Below, one piece after another: positions 11,376-22,088 of a DNA stretch of 64,000 nucleotides; position 1 is the stretch's first letter; each line of letters opens with the position of its first letter. A program made the position numbers and the translations under genes. The stretch comes from Erodium maritimum (lineage: Eukaryota > Streptophyta > Magnoliopsida > Geraniales > Geraniaceae), in assembly GCA_963921825.1 (NCBI GenBank), contig OY997592.1, positions 55,386,336-55,450,335 on the forward strand, written 5' to 3'. The notes beneath the pieces were generated by a model. The model ran no database searches. It had not been told where the DNA came from and saw only the letters and a program-made list of their open reading frames with translations.

Positions 11376-11640
11376 CCGATGCTTGGACTGTAATCCGTGA
11401 GTTGGCTGCCAAGAAGAAGGCCACGACGATTGGCCGTTGAGTTTTGACGGGGTTCTCTTTTTTTGTTTCTTGCTTCTTGTTTTTTATTTTAAAGAAAATG
11501 TTAAGCCTTTTGGTTCCCCTTGTCTTGGAGCCCCTTCGTTATTTTGATTGCTACCCTACTTCTCCTTGAATCAGGGATTTCCGTTTCCTTTTCTGGACTC
11601 GGTCTTATAAATAAAAATTTTCGAGCTTATAAAAAAAAAC
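11376..11640 (+). pseudogene. LINE-like remnant, right part with 3' UTR and poly(A)
   Basis: Continues the frame cut by solo LTR B: D-AWTVIRELAAKKKATTIGR then TGA at about 11439. The following 190 bases are non-coding and end TTATAAATAAAAATTTTCGAG, then TTATAAAAAAAAAC, which looks like a LINE 3' end with its A tail. No ORF2 (endonuclease/RT) is present between this short protein tail and the 3' end. The copy is therefore either internally deleted or a non-autonomous derivative. Nothing here is intact. Confidence 0.5.
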
Positions 11641-12058
11641 TCAACATGCAAGAGTGTTGACATTTGAATACATGCAAGGACTTGGGAAATTTTACACAAC
11701 AACTTCAACTTCTCTCCCACCTTGGCTGAACACCCCAAGAGGAAGAAAGCTCCATTGTTTCATGTTCTTGAATCTACAAACTCAAGAACTTCGTCGGCTT
11801 TTATTCCGTTAAGGATACGTAGGCATCCAAGAGGCTCAAGTCATCCAAAGTTTGGTGTTCTTCTCAATTCTCATCGAAACAATAAGGTAATGCACATAAA
11901 GTCTTGTTGATTTTTTTTCAATAATTGGTAGCTTCTTCTCGAGTGATTCGTGGTTAATTTCCGCTGCGTTTCATGTTTCTTTTGTGCACGACTTCGAGAC
12001 CCAACAATGTTGTTGGTTACTGGGTGGTTTAGAAATAAAGGACACCTCTTTAGATCTC
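11641..12058 (+). other. Unassigned 0.4 kb, possibly an LTR remnant
   Basis: Sits between the A tail of the LINE remnant and the target duplication of the next LINE. It contains GGATACGTAGGCATCC, a phrase I associate with the LTR/leader regions of some plant retrotransposons, and TTCCGCTGCGTTTCATG further on. There is no domain, and the short open frame starting near 11722 has no recognisable similarity. I cannot assign it. Confidence 0.25.
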
Positions 12059-12308
12059 AATTAACAATAAGGGGTTGATCCAAATATCCTAACAATTCAA
12101 GATAATAATTCTCTGTAGTGCTACAGTGATCGTTCTTCACGCTTCTTCTTAGCTCCTGCAGCTTGTTCTTCATCATTTTGCCCGTTCCATCTTTTTCTCT
12201 ACTTCTCACCGAATTCTTCTCAACAATGGTTGCCCAGTAATTGGGTGGTTGGTGTAGTGTTCAAGGCGATCAATTTCATTGGTCACCGAACCACCGATTT
12301 TCCATAGA

Positions 12309-14333
12309 ATGGTTTCTTCTTCTTCTTCGGGTCAGTCACCAGGACTTGAACTTAGCCGTGTTGGGAGTGGGATTGGGATCAGATCTCGGAGGTTTGAGTC
12401 GGGGACCACTCCAATTCAGAATCAAGGAATGGATGCTCAACCTTTTCCACAGTTTAGGGGGGTGGAGGGTTTCAAACTGTTTGTTCACAATTTACCTCCG
12501 AAGACGTCTAGTGAGTGGCTATGAAACTTGTTTTTGGAATGTGGAGAAATCGTCAAGGTTGAAACACCAAAGCATCCGAATAGTAGGGGTTGGTGGTTTG
12601 GGTTCATCATGTTCAAAACCTTGGAACAGAGACGTCGAGGGATAGAGGTTGTTAATGGTTATTCTCTCAAAGGTTACAAATTGTTTGTGGCAGAGGCTTG
12701 GGATAAACAACTGAGACCTGGTATTGTACGGGCCAAAAGAGGTTGGAGTAGGAAGGAGCATACACCACTTGAACAAGAACAGACATCACTAATCACAAAA
12801 GGAAGAGTTGTTGAGGACAACCGTGTTTGGCTGGAGAAGGGTCACCTTGCTATCCTGAACCATGATTGCTCTCTAGAGATGATAATGGAGGACTTTAGAG
12901 CAGAGAGGGATGGGTTGATCTGTATCAAAAGTTTGGGTAATAGAGTGATAATCTTTTATTTCCCGGATGAAGAGATTGAACGTGAAGCTTTGAAGGAGGA
13001 TGCAGCTTGGCTCAATATCTGGATGACTGTGTTAAAGGACAAGGCTCGGTTCTGCAATCAAGGAGGTAAATTCACTTGGGTTGCTTTGTATGGGATCTCA
13101 TTATTGGGCTGGTGTTCTGAAACGTTTGGAGCAGCATGTGAAGATTTGGGAGAGGTGGTCTGGTCACATTTTGAAAATACCTTGGGTTCATCTTTTGATG
13201 GGGCTTTTGTTCTTATTCATTCTCAAGAATACCTTAAAGTCTTCAAGGAGGCCAGTCTGGTACTAGAAGACAAAGAGTACAAATATATGATTTGTTCAGC
13301 TGATGTATCAATTGTCCCAGTTATTACTCGTCCTTGTTACTTAGTACAAAGCTCTGAAACTTCCGGAAACACTAAATCTTCTAAATCCAGTGAGTTTAAT
13401 GCAACTGGGGGGACGATCTCTGATACAACTCTGATCAGTTCTGGGGTGGAAAGGGCATTATTACAAGTCAGCAAGTTATTAGGGAATGTTGAAGTGGGTA
13501 GACCTACTCAGAGTTTGGTGGAAGGTGCAACTAACTCGGGTTTTCAATCATTGGCATTGGCTGGTTTCCCTTGCCTGGGTACAGAAATTGGTGCTGCAGA
13601 AGATTTAATTGGCATTAAAGAGGGTCCAGGTGCTACTCTTCCTTTAACATTCAAAGAGGCATTGATTGCTCCAGATAGTTTGGGTGAAGAAATTTCTGGT
13701 TCACTCATCACTGTTCCGGGTGGTTGCACAGAATTTTCAGATCAAACCTTGGTAGTAACCTCTGCACCAGATGGGACAACTTATGGCTTAGAAGGACAAA
13801 AGGGCTCATTGGTAACTGAGGGTCTTAATGAGATGGAGAGTTCTACTCCCTTAATAGCTGGTTTGGGGCCCATGTTACAGACACCATTGGTTTCTGGTTC
13901 GGTTTTGGAGGGAAGGCTTAATTCAAACTTTGATTTAAACATTAATGAAGTGGTAATTACTCCCTCAGCCAGCAACAGGGTTTTGGTTAAGAAGACTAAA
14001 GTGAGTGGACCTGTAGCTTACAACATTAGGTCAAAAGCCAAATCTTCCATTCCTTGGCCAAAAATTGCAACAAATAAGAAAGTTGATAAACATGTACAAG
14101 TCTTTGAGCAAGGAGGTTCTGGCACTTGGGATTATTGTCAAGCAATGGGCTTAGAAGCGTATATTTCTGGGGATTTAGTACCTCAGCAGTTCGACAATTT
14201 GGAGTTGGGTGTGAATCAAGCTGTTGACATTGAGACCACCTCAGATGATGAGTATTGTGACTTGGAGGAAGCTAGGGAAGTAGGGGGCAGTTTGATATTG
14301 TCTGTGGCAACACAGAGATTATCATCCCCATGA
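12309..14333 (+). pseudogene. LINE ORF1 (RRM protein), one nonsense mutation
   Basis: RNA-binding protein of a plant L1-type LINE, about 674 codons from the ATG at 12309 (MVSSSSSGQSPG). The RNA-recognition motif lies at about residues 56-125: RNP2 is LFVHNL and RNP1 is WWFGFIMF. Next comes a region with KFTWVALYGISLLGWC and ICSADVSIVPVI that is conserved in the other LINE copy, then a low-complexity Ser/Thr/Gly-rich half. The C-terminal block ends GSGTWDYCQAMGLEAYISGD, an acidic TTSDDEYCDLEEA, and TQRLSSP. A TGA at 12522-12524 interrupts it where the other copy has glutamine; TGA from CGA by C-to-T change would explain it. Otherwise the frame is open throughout. Its stop overlaps the ORF2 start as ATGA. 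Confidence 0.88.
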
Positions 14334-17300
14334 GAATTCTCTGTTGGAACATTAGAGGTGCCTCCTCTACACAAAAAAAGGAGGGCCTTGCGTAACTTGT
14401 GTGTCAAGCAACAAGTAGCTATGGTGTTAATTCAAGAAAGCAAACTTACTAATCTTCCCTATTATTTTTTGTCAAGATGTTGTTTTAATACCAGTTAGGA
14501 GGCTCTATTTATCCCCTCTATTGGAGCTTCTTTGTGGGGGGGGGGGGGGGGGGGGGGGGGGGTCATTACTATCTGGAACAAAGAGGTTTTCGAAGTTCAC
14601 TTTATTGGTCTGGCAGATATCTCCCTCTGAATCTGAATTGCTCTATAATCAATGTATATGACCCTTGTGCAGTTAATGTTAGAGGATTATTATGGCAGGA
14701 TATTGTGTCTAAGATCTCTAACCTCTATCCCCATTACCTCATTGTTGGAGATTTTAATGCCATCCTTGATCCCTCTGAGAAATCTGGTCCTAATTTTTCT
14801 TCAAGGAGCCTCAGAGAGTTTAGGAGTTTTGTGAGTAATGCTGAAGTAATGGATCTATAATTGGAGGGTGGGAAGTACACTTGGTTCAACACCAGAGAAA
14901 AGGCTTCAAGACTGGATAGATTCTTGATTACTCCATCCTTCTTAACCTTCTTCAGTAATATCTCTCAATCTTGTTTGCCTAGGGTGCTATCTAATCACAA
15001 ACCTATTCTCTTCAGTAATCCAGTGGTTGATTGGGGGCCAAGACCATTCAAATTCATCAATGCCTGGACAAAGCATCCTTCCTTCTTGGTTGATACTAAA
15101 GAGCACTGGGATAACATTGTTGTAGAAGGCTCTCTTACTTACAAACTTTGGTACAAATTAAAGTCTCTTAAGAATTTTTATAGACAGTGGAATGTCAGTA
15201 CTTTTGGGTGGTTAGACAAAGTTATTGAGGACCTCAAGGGAGAGATTCACTCAATGGACAACTTATTTGAGGTTAGAGAACTTCTACCTGAGGAGATTGC
15301 CAGGAGAGCCTTGTTAAATGCCTGGTTGATTCAGAAATTAAAACTTCAAGCTAAACTCTGGTGCCAGAAGGCCAGGCATAGATGGTCTAGAGAAGGGGAC
15401 AGGTGTACCAAGTATTACCATCTGGTAGCCAATTTCAATTTTTGCAGAAAGAAGATCACTTGTATTAAGGATGGTAATTCCTTTTTTCATGCTCCAAATG
15501 AGATTAGAGAGGTGGCAAAAAAGCATTTTTCTGCTAGATTTCTTGGGAGTGATACAGTTTGTATTAAACTCTCCTCTCTTCCTTTCAAGGCTATTTCCAT
15601 TATACAAGCTCAGGTTTGGAGGAACCTTTCACTGGAGATGAGATACTTTTGGCTATAAGAGCTTACAATGGGGAGAAGTCCCATGGCCCTGATGGGTTCT
15701 CCCTTAAATTCTATCAGTCTTGCTGGTCAGTGATCAGAGTTGATATTTGGAACTCTTTGAGCATTTTTATAATGGGGGTCAGCTTGGTAAAAGTTTAAAC
15801 TCCTCCTTCATCACCCTTATACCTAAAGGTTCTGCCCCTGAGAATTTCAATGACTTCAGACCCATTAGTTTGATCCATAGCACTTACAAAATTATTTCTA
15901 AACTATTGGCTGCAAGGCTAAAACCTTTGATGAATTTGTTAGTTCATGATGTACAGTCTGGGTTCATAGCAGGAAGACAGATATTGGATGGGGTCTTGAT
16001 TGCATCTGATTAAATCCATTCTATTAAAAATTCTGGCCAAGAGATAATTGTGCTCAAAATTGATTTTGAGAAGGCATATGATCATATTCATTGGGGTTCA
16101 TTGCTAAATCTGCTGGAAATTATGGGTTTTGGCTCCATCTGGAGATCTTGGATTGGGGAATGTATGAGAGCTTGGTCTTCTGTGTTGATTAATGGATCTC
16201 CATCATCTGATTTTCCTTTGGAAAGAGGTCTCAGACAAGGTTGTTCCCTCTCTCCACTCTTATTTGCACTTGTAGCTGAAAGTTTGCATCAATTAATGGT
16301 TAAAGGGATTGCTTTGAATATGTTTTCTGGGGTTAAATGTGCTGAGTTAGGGCCAAGATCTCTCATCTACAATTTGCAGATGATACTCTCATCTTTATCC
16401 AAGCTGGTATTCAACAAGCCATAAATTTGAAACATACCCTCAATGTGTTACAAAAGTCCACTGGTTTCAAATCAACTTTCATAAGTCAAAAGTGTTATTG
16501 ATGAATCCTTCTTCTGTGCAAATTGAGGATATTACTGGCATTCTTGGTTGCACTGCAATGCAGCTTCCTTTTGATTACTCGGGTTTCCAATCAGGGGCCA
16601 ATCCTAGGAGGATCAAAACATGGGAACCCATTATCTCTAAATTCAAGAGTAAACTCAGTCTTTGGCAAGCCAGACATAAAAGTCTGGGGGGCAGGATAAC
16701 CTTGATTAAATCCTCCTTATCCTCCTTACCCTTATGTTATATGTCACTTTTTAAAGCTCCCAAAGGAGTGATAAGGGAGATGGAGAAATGGAAAAAAAGA
16801 TTCCTCTGGAATGGCTCTTTACACAAGAAGGTGCTACAAAAGATTAGTTGGGGCATGGTTTGTAGGCCAAAATGTGCAGGAGGGTTAGGGATCAAGAAGT
16901 TATCTATCATGAACAATGCACTCTTGGCAAAGTGGTGGTGGAGATTTGCTTTGGAGAGTGATTCTTTGTGGAAACTGCTGATTTGCTCTAAATATGGTTG
17001 GGACAGCTCTGAGTGGGATCTTACTAAATTCTTGCTTCATAATGGTCAATGCTTCCTCTCTCATTTTGGTTCATTGCTCAGTTGTCCTAAATTTTCTAAT
17101 GCCTTTGGGGTAGAAAGTTTACAATGGTCAGTAAAATCAGGTAATGCCATCCACTTCTGGGAAGATATTTGGTTAGCTGATATGCCTCTAAAAGTTATGT
17201 TTCAAAGACTCTATCATCTCAGTCTGCAAAAAAGGGGCTTGGTTTCACAGTTTTGGGTTAATGATGATTGGTTATTGATCTTTAGAAGGGAATTGAGGGG

Positions 17301-17994
17301 TTGGGAAGAAGATCAACTTGATCTTCTTTGTGATCTGATTAACATTCTTCCTCCCTTAACTTCTGAACCTGACAAAGTAACTTGGGTGATTGATCAAAGA
17401 GGTTTTTCAGTACAAAGAATGTATCAGTACTTGGATGAGTCTGAGGAGATTGAGCTTGACTGGCCATCATTACTTTGGGAGCCAATACTTCTTCCCAAGG
17501 TAACTGCTTTCATTTGGCTTTTATGTATGAGAGCTGTCCCAACTAAATGTTTTTTTTTATTATTATCAAGAGGCTTGTATACACACAATATCTGGTGCCC
17601 TCTCTGCAATGAAGATCCAGAAGATCAGGATCACTTGTTTCTCAGCTGCCCCTTCTCTTGGTCTGTGTGGGTTTTATGTTTATATTGGTGGGGGATTAAA
17701 TCAGCTCACCCTGAGACAATTCTTGACTGGTTTATATCTTGGAAACATCTGGGATCACAGAAGACCCATTGGAGCCTGCTTATTTCACTCATCATTTGGA
17801 GGTTATGGCTTCATAGGAACAATCTGGTTTTTAACTCTTTATCTCTAAACCCTGAGGAGATTTTTCAACATGTTCAGAATTATTCATATCAACTTCTGTG
17901 GGCTAAGTTTAAAGGAAATAGCTCCTTCTCATTTAACACTTGGATCACCAATCCTTGGTCTTGTCATTTGGGCAAAAAACCTATCCTGGCTTGA
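14330..17994 (+). pseudogene. LINE ORF2 (endonuclease, reverse transcriptase, zinc knuckle), degenerate
   Basis: Begins MRILCWNIRGASST at 14330, overlapping the ORF1 stop. An extra A in the A run near 14370 shifts the frame. The AP-type endonuclease domain shows LIQESKLT, IVGDFNAILDPSEKSG, GGKYTWFNTR and NHKPILF (SDHKP in relatives). The RT domain shows KSHGPDGFSLKFYQ, LIPKGSAPENFNDFRPISL, GFIAGRQILDG, KIDFEKAYDHIHW and GLRQGCSLSPLLFALVAESL. The FADD motif is readable only after a frameshift near 16370. The C-terminal part carries the zf-RVT knuckle CPLCNEDPEDQDHLFLSC near 17590-17650 and ends at 17994. A 27-G run at 14536-14562 sits inside the endonuclease region. Several frameshifts make it inactive. 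Confidence 0.9.
14536..14562 (+). repeat. Poly(G)27 tract inside LINE ORF2
   Basis: Twenty-seven consecutive G where the related LINE encodes a glycine-containing stretch (RGIITVWN). It disrupts the frame. It could be a true expansion or a sequencing or assembly artefact. Confidence 0.9.
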
Positions 17995-18792
17995 TTATTT
18001 TGGGAGATTGGTGGCTGCTGGAGGATGGTTGATGGGCCTACTGGGTTTATTTTGATGTATTTGATTGCCTTGGATTACAAGTATTGGTTTGTGGCACAAG
18101 CAACAATGTCTTTTGGTTTCTATTTATGGTTGGGGGTTGGGATGGTTTAGGGGGTGGTTTGGGGAGTGTGGTGAGAATTTGGTAAGGTTATTGCTGTGTT
18201 TTCCTTGTTTGATTTTTTGAAACACTGGTGTGGGGGTAGTCGGTTTGTTAATTCTGGTTCAATCTTTGTGAGTGGGTAGAAATTGTATTAAGAGGAGTGT
18301 TGTATCTTAGTTGGTTTTGTCTCACTGGATACTTTGGGTTTGGACATGATGTTACATTTGTTTACATGTTCTTCTTTGAGCATTTCTAAAGTTAGGTACC
18401 CTGCCTTGCTGCTGGATTATACCCTGACTATTGGTGATCCATGGCGGCTGGGAATTTGGAATTGCCAGTATTGTTGTTTGGGGTTGTAGTTCTAGGGTAC
18501 TTAAAGGGGAGTTGCATTGGTGTTGGAGTTTTATCGCTGAGGTTTTTGGGTAATTGATGGGGGTCTGCATTATGCAGAACTAGTACTGGTTTTAATGGCT
18601 TTTTGTGATCAGTTTGTAAGGGTAGTAATCTGAAACCTTGACATTAGGTATATTTTGGGTAGTATTATGGTATTGTATCTGTATAGGAAATTTGGGTTGT
18701 TTATTTGTTTTCTTGGAGGGCTGGCCCCTTGGCTTTGTATTTCACTTCGAAATCTTGGTCTATAAAATTTGAAAATTGCTGATCAAAAAAAA
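17995..18792 (+). other. 3' UTR and A tail of the plus-strand LINE
   Basis: GT-rich non-coding stretch ending TTGAAAATTGCTGATC followed by ten A. The reverse complement of the same ending (GATCAGCAATGGTTTTG preceded by a T run) marks the 3' end of the minus-strand LINE at 48601. Confidence 0.85.
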
Positions 18793-18804
18793 AATTAACA
18801 ACAA

Positions 18805-19370
18805 CAACATGGAAAATAGCCTTGATTCAGCTAGAAGATGAGTACTCTCCAACTAGCAACTATGTTCCATCTTTTTTTTATGGAGTCCCTTAGCTTCATG
18901 CTTCAGAATTTCTATACTACTTTTTCTTAAGTGTTGAGGTCTACATTAGAGTGACAATCGATGGAGTCAAACCAGTGACAAATATATATATTTAGGTAAT
19001 GGGACTACAGATTCTGGCTACAGTACACTTGAGGTGATACCAAAATCTACTTTTGATGATATTTTAATGTCATACATGGCCATTATTGCCATAGCTCTCA
19101 ACAAACCATTTTTATAAAAGCTTTCATTGCCAGTTGTACTAATTAATGGTTCCTATGTCGAAGGATGCAGTGTGTCTAAAAAGGTAGATAGCTATGTTCA
19201 TAATGTTACAGTGAAGGTTATCTTATTGTTGTATTTTTGATGATGATAGAGTACCTTATCCCCTTAAGCACGAGTGCGTACAACATGAGCTGAAAGTTGT
19301 TCAACGATTGGAAGAAACTATATTTGTGAATATACTGGAGGTCCATATTTATGGAAATTCGAAGTCAGTT
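18805..19370. other. Unassigned flank between LINE and copia element
   Basis: AT-rich sequence that continues, after removal of the copia element, into 24062 onward (GTCAGTTGATAT then TGTACTTTATATTCTGG). I recognise no domain in it. Since the right-hand continuation contains a CCT5-like fragment, this may be decayed host sequence, but nothing in this part proves it. Confidence 0.3.
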
Positions 19371-19375
19371 GATAT

Positions 19376-19714
19376 TGTTGGGGTATAACAACGTGGAACA
19401 ATATTCAAGCGAGAAGAAACCAAGAGAAAATAAGCAATCACACAAGAACACAAGAATTTACGTGGTTCGGCAATTTGCCTACGTCCACGGTCTCACTACT
19501 CTGTTCTTATTGCTCTCACAATGAATGAATGATTTGGGTTTACAAGTACATGGTATTTATAGGAGAAGACAATGGGTAAAATAAGGTAGGAATTAGGTTT
19601 CCTAATCCTATTATGAAATCTCCTCTAATTGCCTACTCAAGTCTCTTACCTAAATCTGTTAGGAAGACTAGACATTTCCTAAATAAAATAGGAAGTCTCC
19701 ACACAACCCTAACA
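19376..19714 (-). repeat. 3' LTR of the Tork-like element
   Basis: On the plus strand it runs TGTTGGGGTATAACAACG to ACACAACCCTAACA; read on the minus strand it starts TGTTAGGGTTGTGTGG. The TATAAATA promoter motif is at 19554-19561 (minus). Confidence 0.93.
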
Positions 19715-19732
19715 ATCTCCCACTTGGAGACT
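19715..19732 (-). promoter_or_regulatory. Polypurine tract of the Tork-like element
   Basis: Minus-strand reading TCTCCAAGTGGGAGAT directly before the 3' LTR, the purine-rich primer for plus-strand synthesis. Confidence 0.65.
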
Positions 19733-19831
19733 GTCCATGAATTTCTTCACTTCACTTCTACTCATGTAACTCCAATAACACCCCAATGCACCATCAATAA
19801 GCTTCTGAGGTAGTGAGACATCTTCCTTCAA

Positions 19832-20340
19832 CTAACCATGAAGGCCAGCTGAAGTTATGCATAACTTCAGCTTCTCCGTTGTAACAACCTTGGTCAACAT
19901 ATTTGCAGGATTCTTTGACCCAAGGATTTTCTTTAAGGACAAGGTACCATCATTCATTAATCCTCGAATGAAATGATATCTCAACTGGATATGCTTCGTC
20001 CTAGCATGAAACACAGGATTCTTGGCGAGATGAATGGCGTTCTGACTGTCGCTATACAAAGGACTGTCTGCCTGTTTCTTCCCTAACTCCAAGAAATTCT
20101 TCAACCATATCATTTCCTTTCCAGCTTCTGAAATAGCCTTGTACTCAGCTTCAGTGGTTGAAAGAGCAACACTCTTCTGCAGTCGAGACATCCAACTAAC
20201 TACTCTCCCACCCAAGGTAAAGACGTACCATGTAGTACTCTTCCTTGTGTCCAAACATCCATCTAAGTCTGCATCAGAAAACCCTTCTAAGATTACATCC
20301 TTCTTCTTGAAATGTAGTGCAACCTTTGAAGTAGCTAAAC
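19832..20340 (-). pseudogene. pol: RNase H part of the Tork-like polyprotein, out of frame
   Basis: RNase H domain, separated from RT by a frameshift near 20330-20345. Motifs in order: TSKVALHFKKKD, GFSDADLDGCLDTRKSTT (first catalytic D), VSWMSRLQKSVALSTTEAEY (catalytic E), YSDSQNAIHLAKNPVFHART (catalytic D) and KHIQLRYHFIRGLMNDGTL. It ends with the family tail NPANMLTKVVTTEKLKLC and a stop near 19832. All catalytic positions survive, so only the frameshift separates it from the main frame. Confidence 0.92.
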
Positions 20341-22088
20341 AACCACTTGACTGCTTCCCAATGCTCTCTCCATGGATTAGACATGAATATACTAACAACT
20401 CCCACTGCATGTGCAATGTCTGGTCTTGTGCAAACGATTGCGTACATCAAACTGCCCACTGCTGATGCGTACGGGACTTTAGCCATTTCTTCCTTACTTG
20501 ACTGTTCTCGAGTGAGTTTGAAGTGACCTCCCAACGACGTACTTCTTGTCTTAGCATCTTGGAGACTGAACTTGTTCAAGATATTCTCAATATACTTCTC
20601 TTGAGATAGCTTTAAACTTCCATCAGATCGATCCCTACTGATGCTCATTCCGAGTATTTGCTTTGCTCTGCCTAAGTCCTTCATCTCAAACTCTTCAGAC
20701 ATCTGTCTCTTCAATTTGTTGATTTCTACCATGTTGGATCCTGCAATCAACATGTCATCAACATACAACAATAATATGATGTAGGATCCATTGAAATGCT
20801 TGACATAGCAACAATGATCCATGAAACATCTTGAGTATCCACTCCTCATCATAAAATCGTCAAACTTCAAGTACCACTGTCTTGGTGCTTGTTTCAGACC
20901 ATACAAACTTTTCTGCAATTTGCGAACTAGGCCTTCACTCCCAACTCTCTGGAAACCCTCTGGTTGTACCATATAAATATCTTCGTCAAGATCACCATGT
21001 AAGAAGGCGATCTTCACATTTAGTTTCTCTAGATGAAGATCCTCTGCAGCCACGATACCTAACACAAGCCTGATAGTAATAATCTTGACTACTGGAGAGA
21101 ATATCTCGTTGTAGTCAATCCCCTTCTTCTGTTGAAAGCCTTTGACTACTAACCTTGACTTGTACCTCTTGCTACCATCATGTTCTTCCTTGACCCTGAA
21201 CACCCATTTATTTTGTAGAGCCTTTTTCCCAGCCGGTAACTTGGTCAATGACCAAGTTTCATTCTTTTCAAGAGATTTCATCTCTTCATCCATGGCTGAC
21301 TCCCACTTAATCGAATCATCCATTTGAACTGCCTCTGTATAACACAGAGGCTCTCCATTCTCAGTCAACAACAGATAACGTAATGATGGAGAGAAGCGTT
21401 TAAGAGGTCTTGAAACTCTGCTCGATCTCCTCACTTCAGCTACTGGCGTAGCTGATAGTATCTCCTCATTATTTTCTTGTAGTTGACTCTGACTGCTGCC
21501 TGTAACATCTTCTGTTGTAATATCTTCCAACATCGCTTCTTCCTTTCCTTCGGGTTCTTTAGTAATATCTTGCTCCACACTCAAGCGATCCTTGTACATA
21601 GTGCTTTCACAGAATGTGACATCTCTGCTTCTGATGACTTTCATCTTTGACTCATCCCATAATCTATACCCCATGTTATCAGATCCATAGCCAATGAATG
21701 CACACTTCTTTGCTTTTGGATCAAGCTTGTCTCTGTCATAATCCTTTACTCTGACATAAGAAACACAACCAAAAACTCGCAAATGTTGAAGATTTACCTC
21801 TTTTCCACGCCATTCTTCTTCAGGAATCTTGAATCCCCAAGGAACTGAGGGTCCACGATTGATGAGGTATGCTGCTATGCTCACTGCGTCTGCCCAAAAC
21901 CTTTTAGCCAATCCTGCTTGAATCCTCATACTCTTCGCCCTCTCGTTCAGCGTTATGTTCATCCTCTCATCAACACCATTATGCTGGGGCGTCTTAGGCT
22001 CAGTCTTTAGCATCCTTATACCATGCTCAGCACAATAATCAATAAACTCATCACTACTATACTCACCACTATTGTCAGACTTAAACAC
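20341..22088 (-). pseudogene. pol: Integrase C-half and reverse transcriptase of the Tork-like element
   Basis: Second open stretch of the polyprotein. It starts in the integrase core (FKSDNSGEYSSDEFIDYCAE, TPQHNGVDERMNITL with the catalytic glutamate region) and the copia integrase tail (LINRGPSVPWGFKIPEEEW, LRVFGCVSYVRV, KKCAFIGYGSDNMGYRLW). A serine/glutamate-rich linker follows, then the RT: WESAMDEEMKSLEKNETW, NKWVFRVKEEHDGSKRYK, KGFQQKKGIDYNEIFSPV, LKSLYGLKQAPRQWYLKF (the LKSLYGLKQ form reads LQKSLYGLKQ here) and the catalytic LLLYVDDMLIAG. It ends near VPYASAVGSLMYAIVCTRPD and KWLFSYFKG. Domain order integrase before RT is diagnostic of copia. A frameshift near 22080 separates it from the upstream part. 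Confidence 0.94.

Larger units (their letters stand above)
12071..18792 (+). mobile_element. Full-length L1-type LINE (LINE-1 of this window)
   Basis: About 6.7 kb non-LTR retrotransposon in sense orientation: 5' UTR, ORF1 with an RNA-recognition motif, ORF2 with endonuclease, RT and a C-terminal zinc knuckle, then a 0.8 kb 3' UTR ending in an A run. AATTAACAATAA (12059-12070) and AATTAACAACAA (18793-18804) flank it, a 12-bp target duplication with one mismatch, partly overlapping the A tail. The minus-strand LINE at 48601-55305 is the same family and almost the same length, which supports both boundaries. Both ORFs are damaged by a few lesions only. Confidence 0.9.

Noticed and set aside
12071-18792. 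The plus-strand LINE ORF1 read as a host splicing-factor-type RRM gene
   Set aside because: The RRM alone would allow it, but ORF2 follows directly with an ATGA overlap, and the second copy has the same arrangement, so it is a LINE ORF1.
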